From Phoronis australis (taxonomy: Eukaryota > Phoronida > Phoronidae), in assembly GCA_002633005.1 (NCBI GenBank), contig NMRA01000145.1:153737-217736 (forward strand): 64,000 bases of DNA. The letters run 5' to 3'. Below are positions 21,754 through 36,900 of the stretch, in pieces. Position numbers and translations under genes: made by a program. The notes beneath the pieces are model-generated. The model worked only from the letters and a program-made list of their open reading frames with translations, was not told the DNA's origin and made no database searches. How positions within the stretch are numbered: position 1 is the first letter of the stretch; each line of letters opens with the position of its first letter.

Positions 21754-21908
21754 ATGGCAGGAGGAGCAAAAGCAATGAAGGCCCTACAGATTTGGTGCCG
21801 GCAGAAGACTGACGGTTACCGGGATGTTGAAATAAAGGACATGACAAAATCTTGGCGAGATGGCATGGCATTCTGTGCTCTCGTACACAAGTATCGACCT
21901 GACTTGAT
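21754..21908 (+). CDS. MICALL exon 1: start and first half of CH domain
   Basis: The ATG at 21754 starts [15 protein letters not shown], the usual short lead into a type-2 CH domain. CH hallmarks present: [17 protein letters not shown]-(V/I)-H and RPDL. Donor gtaagt. An in-frame second Met is seven codons later, but the first gives the family-typical length. Confidence 0.95.
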
Positions 21909-24900
21909 GTAAGTGAATTTTGTATAGTGGTAACTTTGTCTTATTGATTATCACTTGCTTGCTGATTATACAAATAATTGTAAAATTTGATGCATCCCAG
22001 CCACTTTCTACCCTATGAACTAAGTACTAGTCGTTGTGTTTGTGTCTAACACAGGTACACTGCACTTTGCATAAACATGATCTATGTACCACATCACTGT
22101 CAATATTTTAATAAAAAATTATAGATGTCTCGGGTTGTTTGCAATTCAGACATGAAATTTCAGAAATTTATCATCGTTAGGTAGTACACAATCTCTGCAG
22201 CTGGTTCTTCAGAGTTCAGACCACAGGAAAACCTCGTGTTGTTTACAACCTGAAGATATTAAACATTTTCACATTTAATGAAATATAGTCAATTTAATCA
22301 TATTTAAAGTGTAGATGTTGTACTGCAGAATCGCCATATTTTACGAAAATGTGGATAAACGAATTTCATTTACGTGTTATGACCACCATCATGAAAATGC
22401 CATACCATATGTTCATTTAAAAAAATTGAAAATGGCTCTTGTTTCACCCAGTTCACTTATTTATTTTTGCAAATGCTATTTTGCCGTACTTAGACCATAG
22501 TCACTCACTCATGAACCCGTTCTTCTCTCCTGGCTGCCAGGCTACTGTTTTCTATCCTGTTGTAACGTTGACCTATATGTCCATGACATGTTGGTTGATG
22601 GTTTAAAATAGGGTATCGACATCTGGCTTTATGAGCACTTGTGCATTTTGGTTAGCCTCAACTGTCTGTAAGCTTTTATCATGGACACTTGTCATGATTC
22701 ATGATTTAAATCAGGTATGGCAAGCAGTCTATGACAAAACCAAATGTCATAAATTTAACTGGTATCTTGTAAATCAGTCTCTTATTTACCATATCATGTG
22801 GGCCATATTTTTGTTTTGCATTTTTTGTTTCTGTATAGGTTGTGGTAATTTTGGGGATTGGCTGTTTAGGAATGTGTGATTGTGTAATTTGAGGAAGGAG
22901 ATGTTTTGACATTAATTATGTATTTGATCTGAAATTGTATGCTAATTATATACACCTGCAGAGATGTGTACGAGTGTAAAGTGAGTAAGTTCCTGTGGTC
23001 CATTCCCAATACTTGGCGATATTCTGTTTGTACTTCCATGATCTCGCCTAACGCACTTGAGTGTTGCGTTAGTGAGGGCATACTGGGTTTAACATCTAGA
23101 AGCAAGCTTTCTGATCCCCAAAATCTTGCAACTTCAAAGGAAGAATAAATAAACAAGTTGTCACAGTTTTATTTAATAAAATAATGTTAATGACACTGGC
23201 AGTATGACTGAAAGTCTTTTGCATTGTCTCTTTTGGTCTCGTTTTAAAATTGAAGCTAAGTTTAACTAAATTTTAGATGACACATTTTGGTTTTGAGATT
23301 TCAACCAGGTGTTTGGCTGAATGAAGAATTTTAGTTGAAGAATAAGATCAAAATCATATCCATCTATGCCAAAATGTTAATGTACTATTCACCAGGTTTT
23401 AAAAACTAGTATTTCTCAAATCTTGTCAAAGTTAAAGGAGAATGCCACCTGATTTAATTAGCTTTTTTACCGTCTTAATCGGTCTATATCCACATCACCT
23501 GTTATATGGTTGACCTCACCTTGCCGAGAGGTGTTGCGTTAACCTGTGAGGAAGGTGAGAAACGAGGCAGCGACGTTAGTGGTTCGTCTGCAGAGTGAAT
23601 GCCGCTATATTGCTATGCATCGTGACTCCTCGCTTTTCCGAAATATGAAGCTGCGAAGAAAGCGGGTATATCATTTTTTCGACTTCCTCGAGAGCCCGAA
23701 ATGCTTAGGAAGTAGCTCCCGGTAGTGAAGAATGAAAGGTAGGCTGTTAATAGCAAGTATGAGGCCGTGAGACATCTCCGTGTCTGTGGCCGGCATTTTG
23801 TTGACAGTGATTTCTCTGACGAATTCCGGCTTACCAAAGAACTATCCATACGTTCTGTTGCCTGTGCATGTTCATGTTGCTCTCTAGTATTCCTTGATCA
23901 GTGTATTCCGCCAGGTTCGAACTCATAACCTGTGAAACCTAACAATCCAACCCGTGAATTCTTCGTCGCCTGAGCTCTTGACTAAGTCGGGATTGGCGTG
24001 GGGGGAGTTGACATGTAGATGTTTATTATTCTGCGTTCTGTTTCAAAACGAATTATTCTCATCCTAACCAATGCTTATATGAAACTGAAACAAAGTCCGT
24101 CTCATTAGATACAATTTGTAATGCCTTGGAGTGTTCGTGAGTGCAAATGTTTTAGAAGCCAGCAATGAATAAACCACTGCGTTACCGGCTTTTGATGCCG
24201 GCAACAAAGGTAATTGCCCAAGCACCGAGGCCGTGTGAGCGCATGCTAATTCAGTGTTTGCTGACAGAAAGCTGTTGTGAAACGATTACTCGATTTTATA
24301 TGCTATGGTCACATGTTAGGCGAATCTTTATTTAGAGATACAAATACATTATTCAAATCATTGTTACTGTACGACCTTTGCCCTGACGGTCTGTGGAAGG
24401 GGAATCTGACATTGCGGGCCCCGACAAGTAAATAGATTTTCAGTTTCGTGGCTGATTCACATAAATAATTACGTGCACATTATTTCTTTGGCTCACTATT
24501 ATAGTCTTTTCGTGACTGGAGGTTTAGTTTCCAACTCAAGCTGGTTTATGTTCATGCCAGTCCCAGCGGCCGCGACGGGCCTGATCGGATTCTGAGCCAC
24601 TGGGCGGGATAACATGTCAGTCCGGCCGCGAAGGGCCTGATCGGCTTCCGAGCCACTGACCGGGATAACAAGATTTTTGTGTGTTTAGAACTCAAAAAGT
24701 CACAAGTATAACAACACAGATATAGGTTCTCCTGTCTGTATTTCACGGAAGAATACTTCAAATTTATCCCCGAACAGACCCCAAACTCCTCAATGCTACA
24801 GACCTTGGTAAATTGGCCTGCCGAACTTTGTAGGCTACGGTGTGTCCAAATACCAGTAAATCCGTAACAGCGAAATAAAACAACACATTTTTATAAGAAC

Positions 24901-27900
24901 TCTGTGTATTTTTAAGGGTTTTTCATCGAAGTTTGATGATTTATTGGTGTTAAAGGATGAATTCAAGCCATAAGCTGACTCCAATAACCTGTGTTGTGAA
25001 CTGCTGAACAGACTGGTGTGAAACCAATTACTTCATTGAATAATTTCAACACCTCCGTCTGTCGTCAGGTTCAGATAACGCAACCGAAAGTGCCTTGTCA
25101 AGTAGAACTACTCAATTTTTTAAATTGATACAAAATAGGTTGTTTTTTGGGTGGCATTCTCCTTTAAAGTTGAGAGGTGTCCCTCTTTTGGATATCTTTA
25201 GGTCTGGCTAATTACGTAATACTGCTGGCTGATCCATCAGTGTCCTACTGAGTTGTTATTTACAAATAAGCGGTCTTGTACACTTTCAATGAAATAAAAG
25301 TCATATCATCTGATCCCAGATTGTGAAATGAAAGACAATCACAAGAAAGGCAAGTGTAATCATTGCTTTGCTTAGGATGCATAGCATTATCTCGCAAAGA
25401 TTTGCATGATTGTGCATTTTCGCAAATTTCTTGGGTCTACTGAAACCAGCAATGTTTTTTTCTTTCACAATACAAGATCATACCTGAGAATGCGTTAAAA
25501 TGTTAATTGAATCTTAAAACTGTTAGTGTATAGTCAAAATCTTTTTACAGTGACTACGACTCATTGTCAAAAGAGAACATCTTTGAAAACAATAAGTTGG
25601 TAAGTACAAAAAATGTTTCTCCTTTACGCAAGTCACTTTCTCACATTGGCAGCATTGTGAGAGAGTCATTTCCACCCCATTCATGTTTGTGGTGATCTGT
25701 GTTGCTTTGATAACGGGAATAGTTTTATGCAAAGACAAACAGATCTTGAAACATACTGATGTGCCCTTCCCTACTATTATCAATATGAATACCCTTATTA
25801 GTCAGGTGTCTGGTATATTCTTGAAAATTAATATATGCGCCCACATACTTTGTAGTAAGTTGTCTGAATTTTATGATAAAAAATGAACACTACTCATTAG
25901 TGGTATTTTGGTTTTTACTGTTTGTATAACTGATTCAGAAAGTTGGCACATTTTCAAATTACAAAATGATATCTGTTTGAATAGTTGGCTCTCTCTTGGT
26001 TGGCAAGACTTTCATCTGACTGGGAGGCTAAATTACTGTTTTTGTTGTCATGACCAGGGTCTTTTGATCTGATATTCATCTTCACTGAGCGTAAGTTGAG
26101 AGTTAAGATTTTCTAATCTGTAACTAAAACAGCCCGTTTCACTCAGTGGCGTCAAAAGTTTTTGTGAAAGAAAGAGTTTGCATCTGAGGGATTTCAGGTA
26201 AAGCTCGAGTGTTTGTGCAGGTATCAATATGTCATGTGCTTTGTGACAGCTGATACAAGATAATAGATTACCTTACATGCCGGCTAATTGGCTACTAGCT
26301 AATGATGGGGGTTGTTAGATTGTACCATATGACATTGCTATCAGGTTGTGTAAGGTATCCGTTGGGGGTTAAATCCCAGGGAACTTAAATTTGAAATTCA
26401 AAGTCAAAGGGTGGGCATTAAGCCGATCATGGGTTTTTCAAAATTAAATTTGTGAGATGGCGAGGTGAGTGTTTATCCGAATAATTGATTTGTCTTCACT
26501 GTTTTTACACACACGTAGCATGATGTTGAAATGTGAATGAGTCGAAGCAATCTGTTTGCTTCATCTTCAATAAGACAGTAAAGTGTGTATTTTATTGCAC
26601 GAATATAGCAAGGTGTCTCTGATGCGGACTGTTTGTTGGTTTGAGGTAAGGGAGTTGCACACATTTTGGGAGCTAAAATTCTTGTGACACGGGAGTTCAC
26701 ATTAACACACTTGCACATTTAAGGAAGTCTCGTTAGTTTAAATTGGGGTTGAGGTTCAACTGAGCATGGGCGTTTAAAAAGGAAAATACAGAAATTTCTT
26801 GGATTGTCATATTTAGCCAAACATAGTTCCAACATAATTCGAATGTGTACAGCAACAAACAGTGTTTTTATTGTCTACAATCAGGCGATATTTTGTTTGG
26901 ATCTTGCATGTGAAGAAGCTGATATCAATGTCAATAGACTGGGTGTTAACTTAAATCGGTTGTTTGGGGAAATGGCCAAACCTGACTTCCAAAAAATTTA
27001 GTGTTAAAAACCCACAATCTAGGTGTCAACTGTACCAGTACATCACTTTGCACCATATGGTTGGATTATAAATTATAGGCAATGTCTTTCTGATGAAGCC
27101 TTTATTCCCCTTCCCAATAAATTGCCAATTTTGAGTGTATATATTAAACAGTGTTGTTGGCAACTGTTGCTGAATTATTTTTTGCTGTCACCTCAGATCA
27201 GACTTCATAGTAATCGGGTCACCTCATGCTGAGTTCTTTTTATATAAATGTCCCTTGGTGTGGTCTCAAGCTGAGCCAGAGAAATGATCTGATGTTTAAA
27301 TCCTGGGAATTTATTTTTATGTAGGAGGGATTTTTAGGTTTCTTTCAAAAGTGAATCTGATCCGGGGATTTCCTTAGACCTTTAGATACATGAATCTTTA
27401 TCAGATGTGCAAAAGTGTTTCTCACCAACCCCAGTTCAATCCATTTTACAAGCTGTTTATGAGCTCTTGTATCCCTTATTTGTTACCTGATAGTTTTGGT
27501 TAAGTTTCTGTTCATTTGGATCTTGTTACCGCGGATATTCTCATGATGCTCCAATCTGTGATGTTCCCCTAGTTTCAATTTGAAGCTACAGACATTTCTA
27601 TTAAGTAATTAGAAAAACAACAGGCGTTTGTCATTTTGTTACTTAAATTACTGGAATATGTTTTTTATTATTTTGAATATATTAAGTGCGGCTATGATAT
27701 CATACTAAACTTTATCGTGGTCCAGTATTAACTTTGTGCTATATGTCACGTATGAAATAATAAGAAAATAAAATTTCATCAGTCGGCCATATTGTATCCT
27801 AAATTGGTTAGTATATCCCAGAGATGCTAACCAGATTGAAATGAAGCCTGATGTGCTCTGTTCTCCAAAATCGTTTTAGTATGGTCCTCCTGATACCTGA

Positions 27901-30900
27901 GCTTCCCCTGTAGCCCCTTACCTAATATCATTTGTTAACATTATATTGTGTTCATTTACCATATGTTGAGACAGACTGTGAACTATAACCTAAAGCTAGC
28001 GTCACATGAGGTCAGATGAGATGACACAAGTGTAAGTTACAAAAAGCTGCCATGTATTACTAGCTCAACACATGATCTTGTTGTCTTTCACTGACAAGTG
28101 AACATTCCCCAACTATTCTGTTTTGGGAACTAACTCTATCAAGAATTGATCCGTGACCCCCTCTGGCTATGCTGTAGAGTTTATCAATAGTTGCCTGCTG
28201 GGTAACCTGACAGGTGACTCATAAACTCACAATCCAACCTCAGAATAGCCTATTATTTACCTTTAGAAGTGGGCGTGTCCTTGGAGAAAAAATTTATTGT
28301 GGCTTGAATGAGCAGCATGTATAAAATTGGTGGATATCGGCATTGACAGCCCACTGTAATTAGAATTCTTTGTAGCCGAAATTGTTTAATGAGAAGTGTT
28401 AAAGCTATAAATTTTGATCAAGTCCTGTCTAATCAGTGGTTTGATGTTTTTTAATTTATAGTTATTACTTCAATAAGGATAATAACTGTATGTGGAAAAG
28501 CTGCTATTCACGAGTTGTACATTTTTGCTTTCAACTACACAACCAAATTTCAGGGATTATTTTAAGAAATTGCAGCCATGCTACAATCAGCCTAAGTGGC
28601 TGTTTCACAATAAGTCTCTTGTCTTTTGTCTTTTACTTACAAATCTGTCCACACACAGCCTAGTCCACTTTTAAGGCATGTTGCACGAATGCTGAAAGTC
28701 AAAAATCTGTGTGCAAATCAAAGCCAAAATTCAGATATCCATAGCCTGCCCTGGAGCAGATTATTTAATATAAAAGACAAAAGAATCAATCTTTGGCTGT
28801 TAGACTCTTGAGAAAAAGGCCCTAGGTCATACAGCCTCAAATCTATGGGCCAATTAAGTTTTGTTTGCATCAAGTATCCATGCTATTAATTGCAAACACA
28901 AGATGAAATAAGTCATGATGGTCTTAAAGAAATTTATATCCTGCTTTCTAATTATTCATTTTTTGCGAGTCTAGTGATGGTAAACAATTAAGATGTGGTG
29001 AAAATAAATAGGACTTATCTCCCCCATCCACGATTGACTCAGCTGATTTTGGGTCACAACGTAGCATGTCGGACAGTGTGAGTGAGAATACTTTGGATGA
29101 ATCGGTGACGTGGTTTTGACAAAAACAGTTGGCCTGACAATGAGGTAAAGGACAGCACGTGTCTGAAGTCCATGCACCTTTAGTGTGCAGCGCTCTTCAA
29201 GATTATTCCTGAAATATACAGCACACCCTTCTTTTACACATTCTAAGTTATTCTTCCTTTTCTAAGAGGAGTGTTGGATTTGGGATGTGGATATTGCAAT
29301 TGATAGTGTGCTAGAGTTGATGATGAAATGCGCTGTCCTCAGATTACAAAATGATTATTTCAGTTGAGCATTCAGTCTATGAATCCCTGTCATTTCCTGT
29401 TAAATTTGCATATAGCAGCTACATAGTCAAGCCTCAAACCCCACAGCTGTGTTGTGTTAGGCAGTCATGCATCATAAATTCTATTGAAACTTGTCTGTAG
29501 CATTTCCCATGTATAATTTATCCCAACTTGGTCAAGAGACACAACTGCACTTTTTGTTAGACAGCTTCAGATAAAACGCTTTCCTATGCTCTATACAAAA
29601 AGCACAGTGGTGTTTGCAACCAAGTTTGTGTCAATGAAAGGCTGCTACTTAACTATAATTTACGCATGTATTTAACACCTGTTCATACATATTATTGTCA
29701 TGGAGTTGATGGTAGATTGATGGAAATTATTAACTTAATGCTGATATAAATGCGTTTATTTGGTTTTATTTTTCGCTGAATTTTGACCTTTGAAGATGGT
29801 TTACTGTTGCCATGGTCATTGTGCAACTCAAGATTTCTACTGAATCTGAAAATACAAATTGTCAAAGTGAAGGTTGAAAATTGCCAAATGTTTTTAAGAA
29901 CGAGTCAATTTTGTGGAACAAATGATCCGCTGCAAGTCACTGAACCGTTTCCAATAAGTATCGTGACGTGTTGCTAGGTAATAACATTGCATGAAGCGGG
30001 CTATGTGAGTCCGCGAGGTGCCTCATAAGTGCAAATGTCACCTATTTGCAGAATTTTTTGTTTTCACATTTACAAGTTGTCAATGAATACAACTGCATTT
30101 TGTTTAGCGTAGATAAAACATATCTGTATTGTTAAAATAGCATTGTTGTTTAGTTCCTGCTATACATTAGCATAGTTAGGAGCATGCAAGTGCGCCTCTG
30201 TTTAGCTGTCAATATTGAATTCTTAACTGAAACGCTGTGGGGTTAAAAAACATTACCAACCTCATTCGATCTTGAATTTCTGCCGGCTACTCAAGTCACA
30301 GGCAATGCGGACTTGTGTAGTTTTAGCGTTGGCCATCACTAATGATATCTGAAGCATTTTCTTGAGTTGCTGATGACATTGTGAGACCAGTTTTATGAGA
30401 GCGAAGGCTCAACTTGATTTTGTTTTTACCATCTAAACAGGGCGAAATACAATGCTTTATTTGGGATAAAGATACATGAGACTAAATATACGTATATGGT
30501 AGGGTTTTTGCTCAAATTGGCCTTCTGCAAACAGCATTCCTTGAAGTCAAATGTTTAAAATGCATTGGCATTGTACACTTAGTATTTTGTATTATCTGCC
30601 ACTAACGTGACATGATTTGGACCCACAAACAAAAATAGAAATGCAGTCACATCACATTTTCAAAACTTTTTGTAGGTTTTGGGCTTTTTTCAATTCAGGT
30701 AACCATGGAGCCATGTAGCACTTGAAATTTTTATGAAATTGTGTGTGGAAAAAGTAAAATCCGAGTAGAAATATGACCTCACTTGTATGAGGCATACTCC
30801 TACGTGAGTGGCGAACAGAGTTTGTTATGTTTTGTTTAGTTTTTTGGTCGCCACTTTTTAGAAGCCCAAATCCAGAAATAAACTGCACATATGCCATCAC

Positions 30901-33900
30901 CCATATTTTGGAGCAGATGTTTTCGCCTGCATCGAGCACGTTTGCATTATGTGAGCTAGCTTTTGAGTAAAATCATAGGAGCACGTTATAATAGTAGTGT
31001 TTGAGAGACTACATAGCATTTCTTCTGTTTGGAAAGCTGTCTGGGACAGTTAGAAGTTCTTCTAAAAACCTAAGAATTTATAGAATGTAGCAAGTCTGGT
31101 TTATGTATGCACTAAAGTGGTTGATGAGTTTCACTCTTGGAAATGTCCTCAATGTTTAAAAATGTGTTCAGTAAATTCCTTTCTATGAAAGCAAGTTATC
31201 TGCACAGGAATAAACATGGGCAACCTCAGTCTGTGTACAGACAAGTTGTTTACAAAAAAAGCATATTTCTGCTGTCCAAATTGTAAGATTGTGTCAAAAA
31301 TTGTAATGTCTTTGAGTGGCCTCAGCTGCTATTTGACTGGCAATTCAAGTGACACTTATAGTTACAGCCACTATCCTGTGTTAATATTTTATTACCATAC
31401 AGAAATTGGCCTGTGGCTATCAAGCTGTAGTTTGCCTCAGACTGTTATCATAACACAATTCATGCCAGACTTGCTTGTAACAGAATATTATGATGGGATG
31501 ATGTCAGTTTTGATTGGACTGCAAGACCATTTGACACAGGAATTGGAAGTCCTGCATTCCTCTGTCACTTAGTGGTTGTCTAGAACTGTAATTATTGAAT
31601 GAGCTTCATGGTATTTTGTTGGTACAGTTTGTGGTGGGTCGTTCAATAATTCCTTGATAAAAATCTGGTTTAGGGTTTCTCTTGATTGAGCTATAGCGGA
31701 AGTTCGTATGCTGTATCTCATTAACCGATTGTTTTTTACGTTGGTGTTTTTGTCTGAGGTCTTGTTCTGTTGTTGTAGGTTTGTTGTTTTTTAACGTTGT
31801 GTAAAATAACCGTCCTAGAAACATCTAATAAAGTGCTCCATCTTGCATAACGTAATGATTTGAAGTTCTCTGTACCAGTTGGGAAATCTACCTTAAAGTT
31901 TGTTCAGTCCATTTTGATTTTTTCAATATTCTTTGCTGTGTTAGTGCCCATTAAGTATTTCAGGAGAAAATGTTATACAGCTGTTTGTAAATTGAAGGAG
32001 ACACTTGACATGCTCTGCAAATGTGGTGGTTGTAAATGTTCCAGTGTGTGGTGTGTAAACTATATGTATTCATCTGGTTTTAATGCCCATTGGTCTTTTT
32101 CACGAAAGTGACTTAGGAAATTTGGTCTTGCACTTCCAATTCACAATTGTTGAAAAAGGTTTAGAATTATCTTAGTAACTGGCACTCTGTATATCATCTC
32201 AGACTTTGCAGAAGTAGCTTTACGCAGCATAAAACTAAATTTCTGTTGTAAAAATTAGCTCCAAGCCACTTTTCATGAAACAAACTCCAGGGTAAAAGTT
32301 TTTGCTTGAAGCTGGGATGGTCGTAAGTCGTGAGTGAATACACACTGTTTTTTTATAAATGAAGCATTGTGCAAGTGACATTTAGTTGACTGTAGTTTAT
32401 ATTCGCCTTTAGCGACTATCTCTGTGCCAGAAAATCGGGAAGTACAATGGTTTTAGCTGCGACAGTTTGTATTTTGGACCCAATTGATGCAACATGACTA
32501 AGCAGAAAGAAGGTGGCCTGAATAATTTTGTCGTTCTTTAACAGGCGTTTGAGGTAGCAGAACGTGAACTGGGTATTCCAGCACTGCTCGATGCTGAAGA
32601 CATGGTGGCGCTGCAGGTGCCTGATCGACTCAGCATTATCACCTACGTGGCTCAGATGTACAATTACTTCAAGGATCACACGCCACGTGAGTCTAGTCGC
32701 ATTGTATTGCACTCAGTTTTACTGAGCGAAATGACTACAGAAAGGCGCACAACAAAATGTTTGCAATTTGCGTGGAAAATAAATTTAATTGAAAATGCTA
32801 GGCATCAATTAGGCCTTAATAAATTGGAAAACATCACCACCACGATTTTACTTTGAAAAAGGTGCTAGCAACTTGATTGGCTGCTGGAAAATTTTTGACA
32901 AATTGGCTGCGAAAAGTTTTTGGTAAAACGGCCACTGAAAGTTCCTTGCAAATGACTACACACTGTTTGTTACAAGCTGTATGCAAAATGTAAGTTTTTG
33001 GTCTATACCATGATGCCTACAGCTATTTTGCTGATAAAAGTTTTGATTTTGGCGGATTTTCATCTTCAAAATTTCACCGTACTTCCAGAGGCTCACCATG
33101 ACAATGTGGTGATCAGTTTATAAATTTTTGGATGTTTGAAACATGATTTTTTAAATAAAATTGTGGTGTTTGCCATTAGCTTAGTACGTAGTAAATTTTT
33201 TTGCCAATTTGATTTTTTACGTTGTGAATAGCCCATGTGCAGTGAAGTTAGTGCTCAGCAGATGAGAGCGTGTGCGAAAGTACGTCTGTTACATCTAATG
33301 AAGTAAGATCCAACTGGTAAATCTTTAGTTCCAAGACACTTCATCAGTGTACCCTTAACTAACCGTCTGTTATTATTGTCCAATAAACCATGCAACATAA
33401 ACCACCCTGGATAGTTCCCTTCGTGAATCAATAATTCATATTATTTATACAAGCTTTGTCTCTCTGGGTAAATGTTGTAATTGTTCTGCTTTTTGGTTTA
33501 CCCGATGACTTGATCATAATATTGATCCAAGTCTGCTGCATGTGTTAAGGGGATGCCAGGATATTATTTGTTGCAGTCTAAAGTCTGCATTTCCTGTTCT
33601 ATCTAGTGTAAACGAAACTGCTGATCAATGGAACAAAAGATGGCGGTACACTCGTGTTTTCGAATCGCATTGGAATTGGTGTAATTCCTGGTTGAACGTG
33701 TTTTTGTAACAGTTTGCACAGTTTTATTGCGACGGGGACATAAAGTCCTTTAAGCACACCCTCTACAAACTTGTAGGGTCTTACCATTGGTTTTCAGTTT
33801 TTGTGACCAGAAAAACTATCTGCTCTTCAATTTAGCTGAGATGCCGGACATGTAGTATTAGTCAGTCAAATTTCTCAATGAAAATAAATGTTTAGAAAAA

Positions 33901-36900
33901 CTTGCCTTCATCATTATGATCTGTACTGAACAGCTGTTGTGAGACGAAACTATGGTGAAATTTTGAGATTTTTAACAACTGTAATCTGTCTTTGAAAAAA
34001 ATGAAAAAATGCTATTATGGCAAATATTTTTATGCGAATTTGAAGAGATTACCGTTCTAGTTTTTACTGCATTTCTTCATTTCCTGCAGATTCTGTTTAA
34101 AGGGCTGACGTTTGTAGTCTAGTAGGGACCTTGTGCGCATGATTTTCTCAACCAGATTTAAACCTTGCTTGCATACTAAAAAGTGTTTGTGATTATCTAA
34201 ACAAGTGTCAGGAGTTCACATAAATTTTTTAAACTAATTTTAGGAAAGCAAATTTTAAACGATTTGCCAAATATTTCAGTCTTTTGAGATTGAAAATGGT
34301 GAAAGGTATGTGCTTGATTGAAAATTTCTTGGTGTCCGGTAACATCGTATCTGGGACAAAAGGAAACATTTGGCATAGAACTCTTTAGCCTTGTGCGAGC
34401 ATAAAAGTAATCCGATTTTAAAGTCTGGTGGTCAAGACGGGCAAATTTAATGAAGGCGAGGTGCAATTTCTTTCATTCACGGACATTTAGCAATGGACTT
34501 TTTTACATGAATCATTTGAACATGCCACAGGACTGCAATGGTGTTTTGACAATATGGTAATACTACGGCAGAGAACTTTGCACCATTGTATGGTTTGCTC
34601 GCAAAATTCTTTTTGGCATCTAGCATCATAACGAATTCCAGTATGTTACCGCTATGTCGGAAAGTAAATATATTGTAGTAGACACATTTTACCTTATGTT
34701 CATTAGAGAATTTATGAAATTTAATATAAACGGTTTACCATGCTATGGTTCCTCCCTTTGATGATGGTGGCAGATCTAGGATATCATCTACAGTTTTTGA
34801 AGGAAAAATGTTTGTAGGGATTTTTTGGTCATGTTCGTAGGTTTCAATCCTAATCCCGCGTATGGATGTGCTGCAGTATGTACAACGTGCTTTATAGTGA
34901 AAAGCATAAAATTCATTCAGGGACGGTTAATTTGTTTTCACCAGACAAAGTTTACAAAACATTCGCTTTTCCCCTACCATGGTCCCCTCCTTTCACAAGG
35001 AATAGAAATGATAATTGTTATAGAACGTTGATCGTGTCATGCGTTAACCTGCGAGTGTGTTTCGAAGCTATGTGTTGGTGTTCGTCCTTATAGGGGCATT
35101 AATAAAAACCATTATTTTTCAATTGTAAAACAAAATACTGTTGCAACAAAAATTAGGGTGCCGTGATAATAAGGTGTTGATACTTACTTGTTCACCTCAG
35201 AGGTGTGAGGTTCACCTCAGAGGCGTGAGGGTGCGTGTGGAAGTTGAGCCTTTGTTAAATGTAGCTCGTTGTACGTTTAGTTTCTTGAATAGCCATTACT
35301 AATTCATAGTGGCATTTTTCCTGGAAGCGCTTTGCAAATTTGATGCAAGAACTGGCCTAACTTTGGTGTGGGTAGTTGGAGAAATGATGTGCTAAAATTC
35401 ATTTTGAAGTGTTCTTCTCACAACATTATATTTACAATCTGGATTTCTTTTGAAAGAAAGGTCAGTGACATGTCTTTAATAGTTTGGCCTTAGTTAAAGC
35501 AGTTTATAGTTTGGGGAAGAGCAAAATCTGCTAGTTTTTGTCAAAGAGTGTACTACTGTTCAAGAATGGGTTTCACGGTAAAGTTTCTAGCCTCAAATTT
35601 GAACAAAACTATGGCCAAATTTTTCAATTTTTTATTTTTCAAACGCTCTGTATTGCAAAAAATGTTCATTATTTGTTGACAGCCATAGTTTTCAAGTAAT
35701 CAAATTAAATTATCTTCTTGTTTACTTTTTTGAAATTTCTGATAAAATACAATTCTGTTGTTATTCAGTGTTGTGCTGCAATTCGAAGAGACTTTGCCGT
35801 ACTTTATGTCAATACCTCTCTTACGCAACTTGTTATTCTTGTGATCCGAAGACAACACTTAGCCATCTCAGGTTCAAGGTTGAATTGACAATTAGCCTGA
35901 ACACGTTCAATGGCTTGTCACTAACTTGTTATTATTAATAATTGATTGTGTGCAAGTTACAATCTTTAGAATCAACCTTTACAGAATAGTTCGTGACATT
36001 TAACAACAATTATCTTTGTTTTCACTGTACACACTTACAGAGGGCGGGCCGGGAGTGAAAAAATTCAAAGGATCTCAGCCGTCCAAGAAACGACACACCG
36101 ATTCACCAGCAAACAATGCGCCAGAGTCCAAGAAACCTTCCTCTGCAACTACCCCTGAAGTACCCAAGGTAGGTTTTAGCTATTTTTGAAGTTGAACGTC
36201 TATTTGGTCACAAGGACAAGGCTAGTACACCTTCCTAGCCTGGCGCATGCGCATTCTAAGCGCTACCATTACCTTCTCTAGTCTTGTTGGCATGCTGTAA
36301 CTGTCACACAAACACAGCATGTCCTGGAATGTATTCCGGAGAGCAAAGTTCTCGTCAAAAAAAGCATGAGTCGTGCTTTTGAAAACCCAGTGTTTAATGA
36401 GTAAGCTGTAGTAGACCTTGCTAGAATAGACCAGCAACATGGCCACCACTGAAGTGATCGTTTTACGAGGCACAAATGTTGAGTCATGTGTCCGTCCCAT
36501 TAATGTTGATTTCTCGCGACAAGTGTCTTGCAATGGCGTAATGCTGTTTAGCTAAGTGGAGTGTATCTGTCAGGGCTCTGGAAGAACACTTTAAATTGGG
36601 CTGCTCGGTCATAAAAGTTTTAGAGCAAGTGGGATGGGTTTCCCCTTCAGTGCTGACTGACCATAACAAATACATGATGGATTCCAGTAGGTGACCACCG
36701 TCTTGTTAGCATTCGGTTTGTCGTTTCTCCAACAGCTGCTTATAGCCTTGGACTTTTTTCTATAGCCTCCATGTTTAATGTCTACTTCACTGTTTAATAC
36801 ATGGTAGTTCTCACTTGACAATTGCTCACCTATAAGATCATCTTTGTAGTTCACCCTTTTGTTCTGGTAACTGATTCGGGAGCATGGACTTCGTCTTTTT

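Noticed and set aside
31216-31572. 118-codon plus-strand frame in MICALL intron 2
   Set aside because: No recognisable domain, no splice or promoter context. Consistent with a chance open frame in AT-rich intron.
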